A stretch of DNA of 64,000 nucleotides, from NCBI RefSeq assembly GCF_002210095.1, contig NZ_AQQR01000006.1:186001-250000 (forward strand), given 5' to 3'. The notes under the pieces are model-generated. The model saw only the letters and a list, made by a program, of their open reading frames with translations, was not told the DNA's origin and searched no databases. Shown in pieces: positions 42,649 through 52,202 of the stretch. A program made the translations under genes and the position numbers. Position 1 is the stretch's first letter, and every line of letters starts with the position of its first letter. This DNA comes from Marinibacterium profundimaris (GTDB taxonomy: Bacteria; Pseudomonadota; Alphaproteobacteria; Rhodobacterales; Rhodobacteraceae).

Positions 42649-43161
42649 ATGCCCCGGCGAATGATCCTGTTTTTGGCCATGGTTGTGGCGCTTCTGGTCC
42701 TGGGCGTTCCGCTGTTCGCGGGCGGCCTGAAGGTGGAGCTGATGGAGCCCTGGAACGGCCGGCGCATCCCCGAGGGCCAGCAATGCCGGCTGTTCGGCGG
42801 CGACGGATGGACGCCGCCGATGCAGGTCGGGAACATCCCGCCCGGCACGGTCTGGATCGTCGCGCATTTCAACAACAAGTCCTACAAGCCGCTCTCGCGC
42901 GAGGGCGGGCTGGGCCAGATCGCCTGGCCGGCGAAATGGCCGGTGACCTATCTTTACCCGATCCCGGGCATGGCCGGCCTGCCGAAGTGGGGCGCCTTCG
43001 TGGTGCGCCCGGCGCGCACGCTGGAAGGCTATGCCTCGCCCGGTTACCTGCCGCCCTGTTCCGGCGGACAGCGGCACAAGTACAGCGTCGATATCATGGC
43101 CGTGGACGAGAACGGCGAGGTTCTGGCCCGGCGGCGCAACGTGAAGCTGGGCAAATACTAG
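42649..43161 (+). CDS. Secreted PEBP-like protein (tentative)
   Basis: A 170-residue protein with a clear signal peptide (MILFLAMVVALLVLGVPLFA). The mature sequence has VWIVAHFNNKSYKPLSREGG, WPVTYLYPIPGMAGLPKWG, a Gly-Tyr-Leu-Pro-Pro-Cys segment and HKYSVDIMAVDENGEVL. The last two resemble the GPCPPxGxHRYxFxLYALD block of phosphatidylethanolamine-binding-like proteins, but the DPDAP motif is absent, so the assignment is weak. Two cysteines could form a disulfide. It stands alone between glmM and a terminator. Confidence 0.65.
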   Translation: MPRRMILFLAMVVALLVLGVPLFAGGLKVELMEPWNGRRIPEGQQCRLFGGDGWTPPMQVGNIPPGTVWIVAHFNNKSYKPLSREGGLGQIAWPAKWPVTYLYPIPGMAGLPKWGAFVVRPARTLEGYASPGYLPPCSGGQRHKYSVDIMAVDENGEVLARRRNVKLGKY

Positions 43162-43182
43162 GGCGCGAGAGACCCGCAGAAT

Positions 43183-43212
43183 AAAGGCGGCCCGGTGCGG
43201 GGCCGCCTTTGC
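43183..43212. terminator. Bidirectional intrinsic terminator
   Basis: Eleven-base-pair stem AAAGGCGGCCC / GGGCCGCCTTT with a six-base loop. It has A residues on one side and T on the other, so it can serve the rightward secreted-protein gene and the leftward MFS gene that converge here. Confidence 0.88.
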
Positions 43213-43240
43213 TGTTTCAGGGATCCGTCGCGGACCGGTG

Positions 43241-44539
43241 TCAGACCTTGTCGCGGCCCATGGCCAGGATGCAGGCCATGGTGATGGCGGCGGCGGCAAG
43301 CATGTAATAGCCCACGTGCGCCATGCCATAGGTCGCCTGCAGCCAGGTCGCGATATAGGGCGCCAGCGAGGCGCCGAAGATGCCGGCGAAGTTGAAGGTC
43401 AGCGAGGACCCGGTATAGCGCACCTCGGTCGGGAAGGGGGCGGCCAGGGCCGCGCCGATCACGCCATAGGTCAGGCCCATCAGGAACATGCCCAGCGTGA
43501 CGAAGGTATAGATCCCGCCGATCCCGCCTTGCAGCAGCGGCGACAGGCTGAACGAGAACAGGCCGATCAGCGCCGTGAGCACGATCAGGAAACCATAGCG
43601 CCCGACCCGGTCGGCCACGCGGCCGGCGATCACGATCGCGATGGCGAAGATCACCGAGCCGTAGATCTGGATGCGCAGCGCCTCGAGGAAGGGGATCTCG
43701 ATCACCTTCACATTGTAGGACAAGAGCCAGGCCGAGCAGATGTAGAACAGCACGAAGGTGACCAGCGCCACGAAGGTGCCAAGCGCCAGGCTGCGCTTGT
43801 GATGGCGGAAGATCTCGGCTGCGGGGACCTTGACGCGTTCCTTCTTGGTGACGGTCCTGGCGAATTCCGGGGTCTCCGAGATCGACAGCCGGACCCAGAG
43901 GCCAAGGCCGATCAGCACGATGGACACCAGGAACGGCAGGCGCCAGCCCCAGGTCAGCAGCGCGTCCTGGTCGATGAAATGCAGCAGGATCCAGAAGACG
44001 CCCGACGACAGGAACAGGCCCACGGGCGCGCCCAGCTGCGGGAACATGCCGTACCAGGACCGCTTGCCCGGAGGCGCGTTTTCCGTGGCCAGCAGCACCG
44101 CGCCACCCCATTCACCGCCCAGGCCAAAGCCCTGGCCGAACCGGCAGAGCGCCAGCAGCAGCGGAGCGAAGACGCCGATTTGCGCATGCGTCGGCAGCAG
44201 GCCGATGATGACGGTCGACACGCCCATGGTCAGCAGCGCCGCGACCAGCGTCGCCTTGCGGCCGATCCGGTCTCCGAAATGGCCGAAGACCAGCGCGCCC
44301 AGGGGCCGCGCGAAGAAGGCGATCGAGAAGGTGGCGAAGGAAGCCAGCAGGGCCGTCATCGGATCGGCGCCGGGGAAGAACAGCGTCGGAAAGACCAGAA
44401 CGGCGGCGGTGGCGTAGATGTAGAAATCGTAGAATTCGATCGTCGTGCCGATCAGGCTGGCGAGCAGGACGCGGTGCGGCTTGTTCAGGGGCCGGTGGGC
44501 CGCCGCGGCGGGGTCGAGTGTGGAGGAGGCATCGGTCAT
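43241..44539 (-). CDS. MFS transporter, metabolite:H+ symporter family
   Basis: A 432-residue, 12-helix major-facilitator protein. The N-terminal IGTTIEFYDFYIYATAAVLVF, the loop GHFGDRIGRKATLV, RFGQGFGLGGEWGGAVLLAT and the helix-4 to 5 APPGKRSWYGM are signatures of the metabolite:H+ symporter group that includes shikimate, proline/betaine and alpha-ketoglutarate carriers. The second repeat of the motif reads GRVADRVGRYGFLIV. The substrate cannot be chosen among these. The start at MTDASSTLD has no obvious ribosome-binding site; an ATG 39 bases upstream is an alternative. Confidence 0.88.
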   Translation of the reverse strand: MTDASSTLDPAAAAHRPLNKPHRVLLASLIGTTIEFYDFYIYATAAVLVFPTLFFPGADPMTALLASFATFSIAFFARPLGALVFGHFGDRIGRKATLVAALLTMGVSTVIIGLLPTHAQIGVFAPLLLALCRFGQGFGLGGEWGGAVLLATENAPPGKRSWYGMFPQLGAPVGLFLSSGVFWILLHFIDQDALLTWGWRLPFLVSIVLIGLGLWVRLSISETPEFARTVTKKERVKVPAAEIFRHHKRSLALGTFVALVTFVLFYICSAWLLSYNVKVIEIPFLEALRIQIYGSVIFAIAIVIAGRVADRVGRYGFLIVLTALIGLFSFSLSPLLQGGIGGIYTFVTLGMFLMGLTYGVIGAALAAPFPTEVRYTGSSLTFNFAGIFGASLAPYIATWLQATYGMAHVGYYMLAAAAITMACILAMGRDKV

Positions 44540-44694
44540 GGGAGAGTTCGGGTAATTTTCTTTCGTGATTGCGCCCATAGTTGCGCGGAGTGTTGCGTGG
44601 GGTTCGGTATGCCTTTGCCATTCCGGTGGAAAGGTCCGGTTGGGGCCTGATTGACGGGGTTGCGGAATGTGCATGGCTGGACGCTTGAACGCAA

Positions 44695-44719
44695 ACGAGC
44701 GGCCCCGGGGGCCGCTCGT
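44695..44719 (-). terminator. Terminator of ilvC
   Basis: Twelve-base inverted repeat ACGAGCGGCCCC / GGGGCCGCTCGT about 60 bases beyond the ilvC stop, followed on the minus strand by TTTG. The inner pairs cannot all form because the loop is only one base, but the stem is strong. Confidence 0.7.
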
Positions 44720-44780
44720 CCTACCTGGTGTCACCATCTCCCCGGCGCGGGGCCGGGGCGTGGTGCCTGTCCGGATCGGA

Positions 44781-45842
<1,062 letters not shown>

Positions 45843-45879
45843 CTACCAACCGCCGTGCGGATTGTGATTGCAGCGATTT

Positions 45880-45905
45880 GAGGTATTTTCCCCAAAGATG
45901 AAGAA
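45880..45905 (+). repeat. Dispersed intergenic repeat, tail-only copy
   Basis: GAGGTATTTTCCCCAAAGAT plus GAAGA, the tail of the repeat family, without its GC-rich arm. It lies in the ilvC/Lrp divergent promoter region. Confidence 0.55.
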
Positions 45906-45923
45906 TCATTCGCGAGAAGTTCG

Positions 45924-46394
45924 TTGAGCGAGAAGATCATTCTGGATGACCTGGATCGGCGCATCCTTCGCCAGTACCAGGCCGATCCAGAGGCCGGCAC
46001 GGCCGAGCTGGCGGAGCGCTGCGGCGCGACCTCGGCCACGGTCTGGCGGCGGCTGGAGCGGATGCGCGAAGGCGGGATCCTGAAGGGCGTCGAGGCGGTG
46101 ATCGACTGGCAGGCGCTGGGATACGCGGTCGAAGTGTCGCTGCGGGTGACCCTGGACAAGACGGTGGCGCGGGCCTACGACGATTTCCTGATCGCGGCGC
46201 GCATGGTGCCGGAAGTGCTTGAAATCCAGACCTTCCTCGGCCGGGTCGACGTGCGGTTGTCGGTGATCGCGCGGGACCTGGCGCATTACCAGGTGCTTTA
46301 CCGCGATCGCATCCTGACCCTGCCGCATATCGCCGATATCGAGACGCTGATGCATATCGCCCGGGTCAAGAGCGAGGAGGCGCTGCCGCTGTGA
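45924..46394 (+). CDS. Lrp/AsnC-family regulator, first of a coupled pair
   Basis: A 156-residue protein with the Lrp plan: N-terminal helix-turn-helix (LDDLDRRILRQYQADPEAGT, then ELAERCGATSATVWRRLERM, GGILKGVEAVID) and a C-terminal RAM effector domain (EVLEIQTFLGRVDVRLSVIARDL, RILTLPHIADIETLM). The start is taken as TTG, preceded by a GAGAAG purine run; no in-frame ATG gives a better N-terminus. The next Lrp gene begins inside its stop. It is divergent from ilvC, a probable target by position. Confidence 0.88.
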   Translation: MSEKIILDDLDRRILRQYQADPEAGTAELAERCGATSATVWRRLERMREGGILKGVEAVIDWQALGYAVEVSLRVTLDKTVARAYDDFLIAARMVPEVLEIQTFLGRVDVRLSVIARDLAHYQVLYRDRILTLPHIADIETLMHIARVKSEEALPL

Positions 46395-46873
46395 TCGAAC
46401 TGGACGCCATCGACCGCCAGCTGCTGCGCGCGCTGACCCAGGACGCGACGCAAAGCGCGGGGGCGCTGGGCCGCCGCTTTGGACTGTCGCAGCCTGCCAC
46501 CTGGCGCCGGATCCGGCGACTGACCGAGGCCGGGGTGCTGAAAGGCCGGCGGCTGCGGCTGGATGCCGAGGCGCTGGGGTTCACCGTCAGGGTCTTTCTG
46601 GGGGTAAAGCTGTCGCGCAAGGGACAACTGAGCCTGGAGGATTTCGAACGCGCGGTCAGCGCCATCCCCGAGGTGCAGTCGGTCGAACATGTGCTCGGCC
46701 TGTTCGACTATCGCCTGCGCGTGGTGGCGCGGGACCTGCCGGATTTCGAACGGGTCCTGCGGCGCCGGATCATGACCCTGCCCGGAGTGGGCGAGGTGGA
46801 GGCAAACGTGCTGCTGAGCGAAGAGCGTCGCCCGGGCCCGCTGGGGGCCGAGGCCGATCCCGTCAGGCCGTGA
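46391..46873 (+). CDS. Lrp/AsnC-family regulator, second of a coupled pair
   Basis: A 160-residue Lrp paralogue starting at GTG, which overlaps the stop of the first gene by four bases (GTGA). It has the helix-turn-helix LDAIDRQLLRALTQDATQSA, FGLSQPATWRRIRRL, GVLKGRRLRLDAE, and the RAM domain with VQSVEHVLGLFDYRLRVVARDL and RRIMTLPGVGEVEANVLL. The co-translation suggests that the two assemble into mixed oligomers. The gene's last eleven bases overlap the convergent Hint-domain gene. Confidence 0.88.
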   Translation: MIELDAIDRQLLRALTQDATQSAGALGRRFGLSQPATWRRIRRLTEAGVLKGRRLRLDAEALGFTVRVFLGVKLSRKGQLSLEDFERAVSAIPEVQSVEHVLGLFDYRLRVVARDLPDFERVLRRRIMTLPGVGEVEANVLLSEERRPGPLGAEADPVRP

Positions 46874-47972
46874 GCAGCCGCGCCTCGTACTGCTTCAGGC
46901 AGCGGCGGGCGGCAACCGGGTCCTGCTCGTGCATCCGAGCGAGTTGCGGAAAGAGCTCGAGCAGTTCGGCGAGGCTCTCGGCCTGGTCCTCATCGTTCAC
47001 CTCGGCCCCGGGAAAGAGGCTTTCGGAAATCATGCCATTGGCCCAGATCAGCTCATGCTGGTCGAAGAGGATGTGGATGTATTCCACCGTCCCGCCGCTC
47101 TGGATCGTGACATTGCGGTTGTCGACCAGGTGTTTGGCGGCGACGAGGACCTCGGTCTCTTCGAAGAGCATCTCGATCGCGGCGCCTTGGCGCAGTACGC
47201 GGTGGTTGGGTGACACCACCAGACGGTCATGATCCCCGAAGGTTCCGGCGGCGATGACCACCGGGGCAAAACGGCCGTTGGCCGCGACCCGGCGCCGCCC
47301 GATCCAGCGGATCACCTGTGGCCCGTGATCCAGCGTCAGGACACGGTCGCCGTGGACCAGGTCCTCGATCGGACGCTCGCCCGACGGCGTGCGGATCATG
47401 GTGCCCCGGGTGAAACAGATGACCGGCGTGGTGTAGTCGCCCGCGTAGAACTTTCCGTTGGCCTTTTCGAGCGGGTCGCAGGTGTCCCCGTCGCCGTTCA
47501 GGTCCATGTCCTGGTAATGGTTCACCGTGATACCGCCCGGCTGATGCGCGGTATCGGCAAGGTCGGTGCCCGGTGCCACGAAAAGCCGGTTGGTATAGGG
47601 CCCGCCATCGGTCGGAACCAGCACGTTGGAGTTGAAGCCGACATAGCCGTCGCCCAGCCCGCTGATATCGCTTTGCACGGTCGCGGTCTGGCCCGGGTTC
47701 ATCGGCTTGTAATTGTACTTGACGATACCGGCCTCGTAATCGGCGCGGCTGTCGTAGACGGTCATTCCGCTGATCGCGCTGCCCTGGGTGATTTCGCCCT
47801 CGTGGGTGGTGTCGACCGCGGAGAACACGATCACGTCGTCATCGTCGAAGGGCTGCGATCCGCCGGTCACCGTCGCGGTGCCCTCACCTTCGTAGCCAGC
47901 CGTGGAATTGGTCGAGACGGCCGGCGCATCCAGCACGTCGATTCCAAAGACGATGAAGTCATGTGTAAGCAT
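46863..47972 (-). CDS. Hint-domain protein
   Basis: A 369-residue protein. The first 185 or so residues are acidic with a calcium-loop-like MDLNGDGDTCD. A Hint (hedgehog/intein) domain follows: CFTRGTMIRTPSGERPIEDL with the candidate nucleophilic Cys, GDRVLTLDHGPQVIRWIG, the SPNHRVLRQGAAIEMLF core and AAKHLVDNRNVTIQSGG. The C-terminal part (HELIWANGMISESLFPG) is the usual continuation in the many Rhodobacterales proteins of this kind. There is no signal peptide, so export could be by a type I system. Whether it self-cleaves is unknown. Confidence 0.85.
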   Translation of the reverse strand: MLTHDFIVFGIDVLDAPAVSTNSTAGYEGEGTATVTGGSQPFDDDDVIVFSAVDTTHEGEITQGSAISGMTVYDSRADYEAGIVKYNYKPMNPGQTATVQSDISGLGDGYVGFNSNVLVPTDGGPYTNRLFVAPGTDLADTAHQPGGITVNHYQDMDLNGDGDTCDPLEKANGKFYAGDYTTPVICFTRGTMIRTPSGERPIEDLVHGDRVLTLDHGPQVIRWIGRRRVAANGRFAPVVIAAGTFGDHDRLVVSPNHRVLRQGAAIEMLFEETEVLVAAKHLVDNRNVTIQSGGTVEYIHILFDQHELIWANGMISESLFPGAEVNDEDQAESLAELLELFPQLARMHEQDPVAARRCLKQYEARLLTA

Positions 47973-48265
47973 GGGGGCACCCCTTAAGTTTGCACACGGC
48001 CGTACCACGACCTGCGCATTGCATGATTCCCCCCAAGCCCCTTCGGAGGAAGTGCCCTTCTGGCAGGGACTTAACGGTATGTGAATGCCGGTTTTCCGAA
48101 AATGGTTTACCGGCCGTCGGGAAAGGCTGTGACGCTGCGTCAGGCCGTCCCGGGACACTGCCTGCTGCCTGGCGGGCAGGCAGCTTTCGCGGCGCGGGCG
48201 ATGGGGCTATGACTTCGGCGCGCGGAGGGGTATGTCCGCGCCGGGAGAGACCGAAGGAGACCATG

Positions 48266-49408
48266 ATGACCGCTACAGCCGCCGCCACCCCCGCCCAGCC
48301 GGTCGATCCCGGCGGGCTCGACGAATTTTCGGTGGTCTTCACGGACCGCTCGCTCAACCACATGTCGGCCGCCTTCCAGGCGGTGATGCGCGACATCTCG
48401 GGCATGCTGCGCGAGGTCTATGGCGCGGACGGCGTGGCGCTGGTGCCCGGTGGCGGCACCTATGCGATGGAGGCCGTCGCCCGGCAGCTGGCGCAGGGCG
48501 CCGACGTGCTGGTGGTGCGCAACGGCTGGTTCTCCTACCGGTGGAGCCAGATCTTCGAGGCGGGCGGGATCGCCGCCAGCGCCGAGGTCATGAAGGCGCG
48601 CCAGACGGGCAACGAGAGCCCCGCGCCCTTCACGCCCGCGCCGATCGAGGACGTGGTCGCGCGGATCCGCGATCTGAAACCCCAGGTGGTCTTTGCGCCG
48701 CATGTCGAAACCTCGGCCGGGGTGATCCTGCCGGACGATTACGTGACGGCGATGGCCACGGCCGCGCATGAGGTCGGGGCGCTGATGGTGCTGGATTGCA
48801 TCGCCTCGGGCTGTGCCTGGGTCGACATGAAGGCCACCGGCGTCGACGTGCTGATCTCGGCCCCGCAGAAGGGCTGGAGCGCGTCGCCCTCGGCCGGGCT
48901 GGTGATGCTGTCGGACCGCGCGCTGGCCCGGGTGGCCGAGACGACGTCGGACAGTTTCGCGATCGACCTGAAGAAGTGGCTGACGATCATGCAGGCCTAT
49001 GAGAACGGCGGCCATGCCTACCACGCGACGATGCCGACGGATGCGCTGCGCGCCTTCCGCGACACGATGCTGGAGACGAAGGATTACGGCTTTGAACGTC
49101 TGCGCGAACGGCAATGGGCCCTGGGCAACGCCGTGCGGCAGATGCTGCGGGACAAGGGCGTCGTTTCGGTCGCGGCCGACGGGTTCGGTGCGCCGGGCGT
49201 GGTGGTGAGCTATACCGACGATCCGGAAATCCAGTCTGGCAAGAAGTTCCTGGAGCAGGGGATGCAGATCGCCGCCGGCGTGCCGCTGCAATGCGACGAG
49301 CCGGCCGATTTCCGCACCTTCCGGCTTGGGCTTTTCGGGCTGGACAAGCTCTATGACGTGGACGGGACCGTGGCGCGTCTCAAGCGCGTGATCGACGCGG
49401 TTCTCTGA
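48266..49408 (+). CDS. Class V aminotransferase
   Basis: A 380-residue PLP enzyme of the class V group related to alanine/serine-glyoxylate aminotransferases. Motifs seen: LVPGGGTYAMEAVARQL, VVRNGWFSYRWSQIF, FAPHVETSAGVILPDDY, LVLDCIASGCAW-like MVLDCIASGCAWVDMKATG, and the PLP Lys near residue 201 in ISAPQKGWSASPSAG. The final LQCDEPADFRTFRLGLFG fits the small domain. The second of two adjacent ATGs is used because it is better spaced from AGGAG. The donor and acceptor are uncertain; glyoxylate as acceptor is a guess from family. Confidence 0.85.
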   Translation: MTATAAATPAQPVDPGGLDEFSVVFTDRSLNHMSAAFQAVMRDISGMLREVYGADGVALVPGGGTYAMEAVARQLAQGADVLVVRNGWFSYRWSQIFEAGGIAASAEVMKARQTGNESPAPFTPAPIEDVVARIRDLKPQVVFAPHVETSAGVILPDDYVTAMATAAHEVGALMVLDCIASGCAWVDMKATGVDVLISAPQKGWSASPSAGLVMLSDRALARVAETTSDSFAIDLKKWLTIMQAYENGGHAYHATMPTDALRAFRDTMLETKDYGFERLRERQWALGNAVRQMLRDKGVVSVAADGFGAPGVVVSYTDDPEIQSGKKFLEQGMQIAAGVPLQCDEPADFRTFRLGLFGLDKLYDVDGTVARLKRVIDAVL

Positions 49409-49502
49409 GATCGGTCCGGGGCGGCGGCGCGCCTCCCGCCCCGGCCAATCCCTGTTCTGGCTGCGGATGTTGCGCGGCCCACCCCCGGCCCGCCGCCGCC
49501 CC

Positions 49503-50699
49503 TCAGCGCAGGCCCAGGCCAAGCTCCATCAGGGCCCGGCGGATCGGCGTGATGTCATGCAGCGCTTCGACGCCCCTGGCGCGCAGGTCCTTCAGCGGCT
49601 GGAACGGCAGCATGGAGGCGCGGTTCAGCAGATCGACCCCGGTGATGCGCAGGCTGATGTCCATGTGGCGCCTGCGGGCATAGGTATCCAGCATGGTCTG
49701 GTTGCCAAGCGTCTCGGGCGCGGCTGTCGCAAGGTCGAGCAGGCATTGCAGGTCGCCCAGCGACATGTTCAGCCCCTGAGCCCCGATCGGCGGGATCACA
49801 TGCGCGGCCTCGGCCATCAGGGCCAGGCGCTGCGCGGTCAGATGCCCGGCCCGCAGGGCGATGATCGGCCAGGCCTGTCGTTTGCTGGCCAGCCGCAGGG
49901 GCCCCAGGATCCCGGCGGAGCGGTCGGTCATCGCCGCCTCGAACGCGGCGGCTTCCAGCGCCATCAGCTCACGCGCGCGGCGACCATCTTCCATCCAGAC
50001 GACGGCCGAGGACGGCTCGCTATCCTGATCGGGCAGGGGGACAAGGGTGAAGGGTCCGCCCGATCGGTGCACCTCGGTCGAGACGTTCTGATGCGGGATC
50101 GCGTGGGTGACGGCAAAGACCATGGCGGTCTGGCCATAGCGCCGCGTCTGCACGTCGATCCCTGCGGCCTGGCGCATGGGCGAATTGCGCCCGTCCGCCG
50201 CGACCACCAGCCGGGCGCGGACCTGTGTGCCGTCGGTCAGGCCGACGCGGGCCTCGGCCTCGCGCGTGAGAAGGGTGCGGGTGCCGGTGCCGGGGCGGAA
50301 GTCGACAGTCGGCAGTTCGGACAGCCGCGCGACCATCTCGCGCCGCAAAAGCCAGTTGGGCAGGTTCCAGCCAAAGGGCTGGTCCGAGATATCGGCGGCG
50401 TCGAAGTCGCGGATCACCCTTGCGTCGCCCTCGGGCCCGCCGGCATCGACGATGCGCATGACCTGCAGCGGCATGGCGAAGGGCGCGAGATGCGCCCAGA
50501 GCCCGGCGGTTTCCATCAGCGCCCGGCCCGGCTGCAGGATCGCGGTGGTGCGCAGGTCGGCGCCCTCGGCGTCGCGGTCGGACACCGGCAGCGCGGGATC
50601 GACACAGATCACCTGGAAGCCGGCGCTGCCGAAGGCCGCCGCGGCGGTCAGCCCGGCGACACCGCCGCCGGATACCAGGATGTCGCAGGTCTCGGCCAT
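49503..50699 (-). CDS. UbiH/COQ6-family FAD monooxygenase
   Basis: A 398-residue FAD-dependent aromatic hydroxylase of the ubiquinone-biosynthesis group. It has the dinucleotide motif DILVSGGGVAGLTAAAAFG, DLRTTAILQPGRALMETAG, the middle VVAADGRNSPMRQAAG motif and the C-terminal MAEAAHVIPPIGAQGLNMSL. In most relatives the last begins GDAAH; here the Asp is replaced by Glu in the order A-E. Which ring carbon it hydroxylates is not decidable. The start is the ATG opening MAETCDILVSG, 48 bases into a longer frame. Confidence 0.88.
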   Translation of the reverse strand: MAETCDILVSGGGVAGLTAAAAFGSAGFQVICVDPALPVSDRDAEGADLRTTAILQPGRALMETAGLWAHLAPFAMPLQVMRIVDAGGPEGDARVIRDFDAADISDQPFGWNLPNWLLRREMVARLSELPTVDFRPGTGTRTLLTREAEARVGLTDGTQVRARLVVAADGRNSPMRQAAGIDVQTRRYGQTAMVFAVTHAIPHQNVSTEVHRSGGPFTLVPLPDQDSEPSSAVVWMEDGRRARELMALEAAAFEAAMTDRSAGILGPLRLASKRQAWPIIALRAGHLTAQRLALMAEAAHVIPPIGAQGLNMSLGDLQCLLDLATAAPETLGNQTMLDTYARRRHMDISLRITGVDLLNRASMLPFQPLKDLRARGVEALHDITPIRRALMELGLGLR

Positions 50700-50803
50700 T
50701 GTGCCTCTCCTTGGCGCGTCGGTTGGGGTGGAAAATCGCATGCCCACTGCCGCTCAAGGTAGGGCGCGCGGTGTGCGGAGGCCAGAGCCCGCGGCGTCTT
50801 GCG

Positions 50804-51451
50804 TCACTCTGTCAGAAGCCGCAGGAATTCCGTCAGGTCGTCGGTATGGTGGTGGATGTGATCGGCATCAAGCTTCTCGGGCGCGACATGAACCGTGCGC
50901 ATTCCCATCTCGTGCGGCGCGGCCAGGTTGCGCGGATCGTCCTCGAACATCGCGCCGATGCTGGTGTCGAGCCCGTCGAGGGTGAAGACCGTGTCGAAGG
51001 CTTCGCGCCGGGGCTTGGGGTGAAAGCCCGCATGTTCGACGCCGTAGATCGCGTCGAAGAGCCCGGCGAGGCCGCGCGCCTCGAGCACGCGTTCGGCATA
51101 GGGCGCCGTGCCGTTGGTATAGACGATCCGGCGGCCCGGCAGCTCGGTGATCCGGGCCGCAAGGACGGCATCGGGCTCCAGCGGGTGGAAGGAGATGTCG
51201 TGCACATGGGTCAGATAGGGGTCGGGATCGACGCCGTGGAGCTCCATCAGCCCGGCCAGGGTGGTGCCATAATCGGCCCAGTACTGCTTGCGCAGGCGGT
51301 TGGCTTCCTCGGCCGTGACGCCCAGGGAGTCCTGGACATAGGCGGTCATCCGGACCTCGATCTGGTCGAAGAGCCGGGCCTGCGGCGGGTAGAGCGTGTT
51401 GTCCAGGTCAAACACCCAGGCGCGCACGTGATCGAAGGATTGCTTTACCAT
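50804..51451 (-). CDS. Pyrimidine 5'-nucleotidase, HAD family
   Basis: A 215-residue HAD-superfamily phosphatase of the pyrimidine 5'-nucleotidase type (Ubp5/Sdt1 group). Motif I is FDLDNTLYPPQARLF with the Asp nucleophile and second Asp. Motif II falls in IVYTNGTAPYAERVL (Thr). The lysine is HPKPRREAFDTV and motif III is AMFEDDPRNLAAPHEMGM. The cap helices carry TAEEANRLRKQYWADYGTTL, the usual feature of the type. It follows the UbiH-like gene on the same strand, with 104 bases between, and starts at ATG. Confidence 0.88.
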   Translation of the reverse strand: MVKQSFDHVRAWVFDLDNTLYPPQARLFDQIEVRMTAYVQDSLGVTAEEANRLRKQYWADYGTTLAGLMELHGVDPDPYLTHVHDISFHPLEPDAVLAARITELPGRRIVYTNGTAPYAERVLEARGLAGLFDAIYGVEHAGFHPKPRREAFDTVFTLDGLDTSIGAMFEDDPRNLAAPHEMGMRTVHVAPEKLDADHIHHHTDDLTEFLRLLTE

Positions 51452-51551
51452 GCTTTCCTCCTAGGCCCCGGGGCTGCATCGTGCAACCAATGGCGCACTT
51501 GATTGGCCCTGCACGGCCTCGATAAATTCCGCGGATGGGGGACAGCAGCCG

Positions 51552-52202
51552 ATGAGCCAGACCAGGACGACACAGACGGATGCCTACAGCCTGATCCTCG
51601 AGGCGATCGACGTGGGCATCTACAAGCCCGGCGACCGGCTGGTGGAAAGCGACCTGGCCGAGCGGTTCGGCGTGTCGCGGACACCGATCCGCGAGGCGTT
51701 GCAGCGGCTTGAGACGCAGTCGCTGTTGGAACGCGACGGGCGGTCTCTGATCGTGGCGTCGCTGGATCACAACCAGATGGCGGAGCTCTATGTCGTCCGG
51801 CGCGAGCTGGAGGGGCTGGCCGCGCGGCTGGCGGCGCGTCATGCGACCGAGGAGGAGATCCGGGTGCTGCGCGACATGGTCACGGCGGATGATGCGCTGG
51901 TGAACGATCCGGCGGCGCTGTCGCGGGCGAACCGGCGGTTTCACAAGCAGATCCACCTGGCCTCGCACAACCGCTACCTGGTGCAGCAGCTGGACCTTGT
52001 GCACCGGACCATGGCGTTGATGGCGACCACGTCGCTGGCCGCGCAGGGCCGGGGGGAGATTGCGCAGAGCGAGCATGACGGGATCGTCCGCGCGATCGAG
52101 GCGCGGGACGAGGACGGGGCGGGCAAGGCGCTGCAGGAGCATATCTCCATCGCCTTCATGACGCGGCTGAAGCAGGATGCCGGGCGGCGGGAGCGGAGCT
52201 AG
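51552..52202 (+). CDS. GntR-family regulator (FadR/FCD type)
   Basis: A 216-residue transcription factor. The winged helix-turn-helix spans residues about 10-75: ILEAIDVGIYKPGDRLVESD, LAERFGVSRTPIREALQRLE, GRSLIVASLDHNQM. The C-terminal all-helical FCD ligand domain includes ELYVVRRELEGLAARLAARH, ANRRFHKQIHLASHNRYLVQ and the final EHDGIVRAIEARDEDGA. Metal-coordinating histidines typical of FCD are present (FHKQIHLAS, EHDG, EHIS). Ligand unknown. The gene ends with a four-base overlap with the convergent glycosyltransferase gene and has no obvious target beside it. Confidence 0.9.
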   Translation: MSQTRTTQTDAYSLILEAIDVGIYKPGDRLVESDLAERFGVSRTPIREALQRLETQSLLERDGRSLIVASLDHNQMAELYVVRRELEGLAARLAARHATEEEIRVLRDMVTADDALVNDPAALSRANRRFHKQIHLASHNRYLVQQLDLVHRTMALMATTSLAAQGRGEIAQSEHDGIVRAIEARDEDGAGKALQEHISIAFMTRLKQDAGRRERS

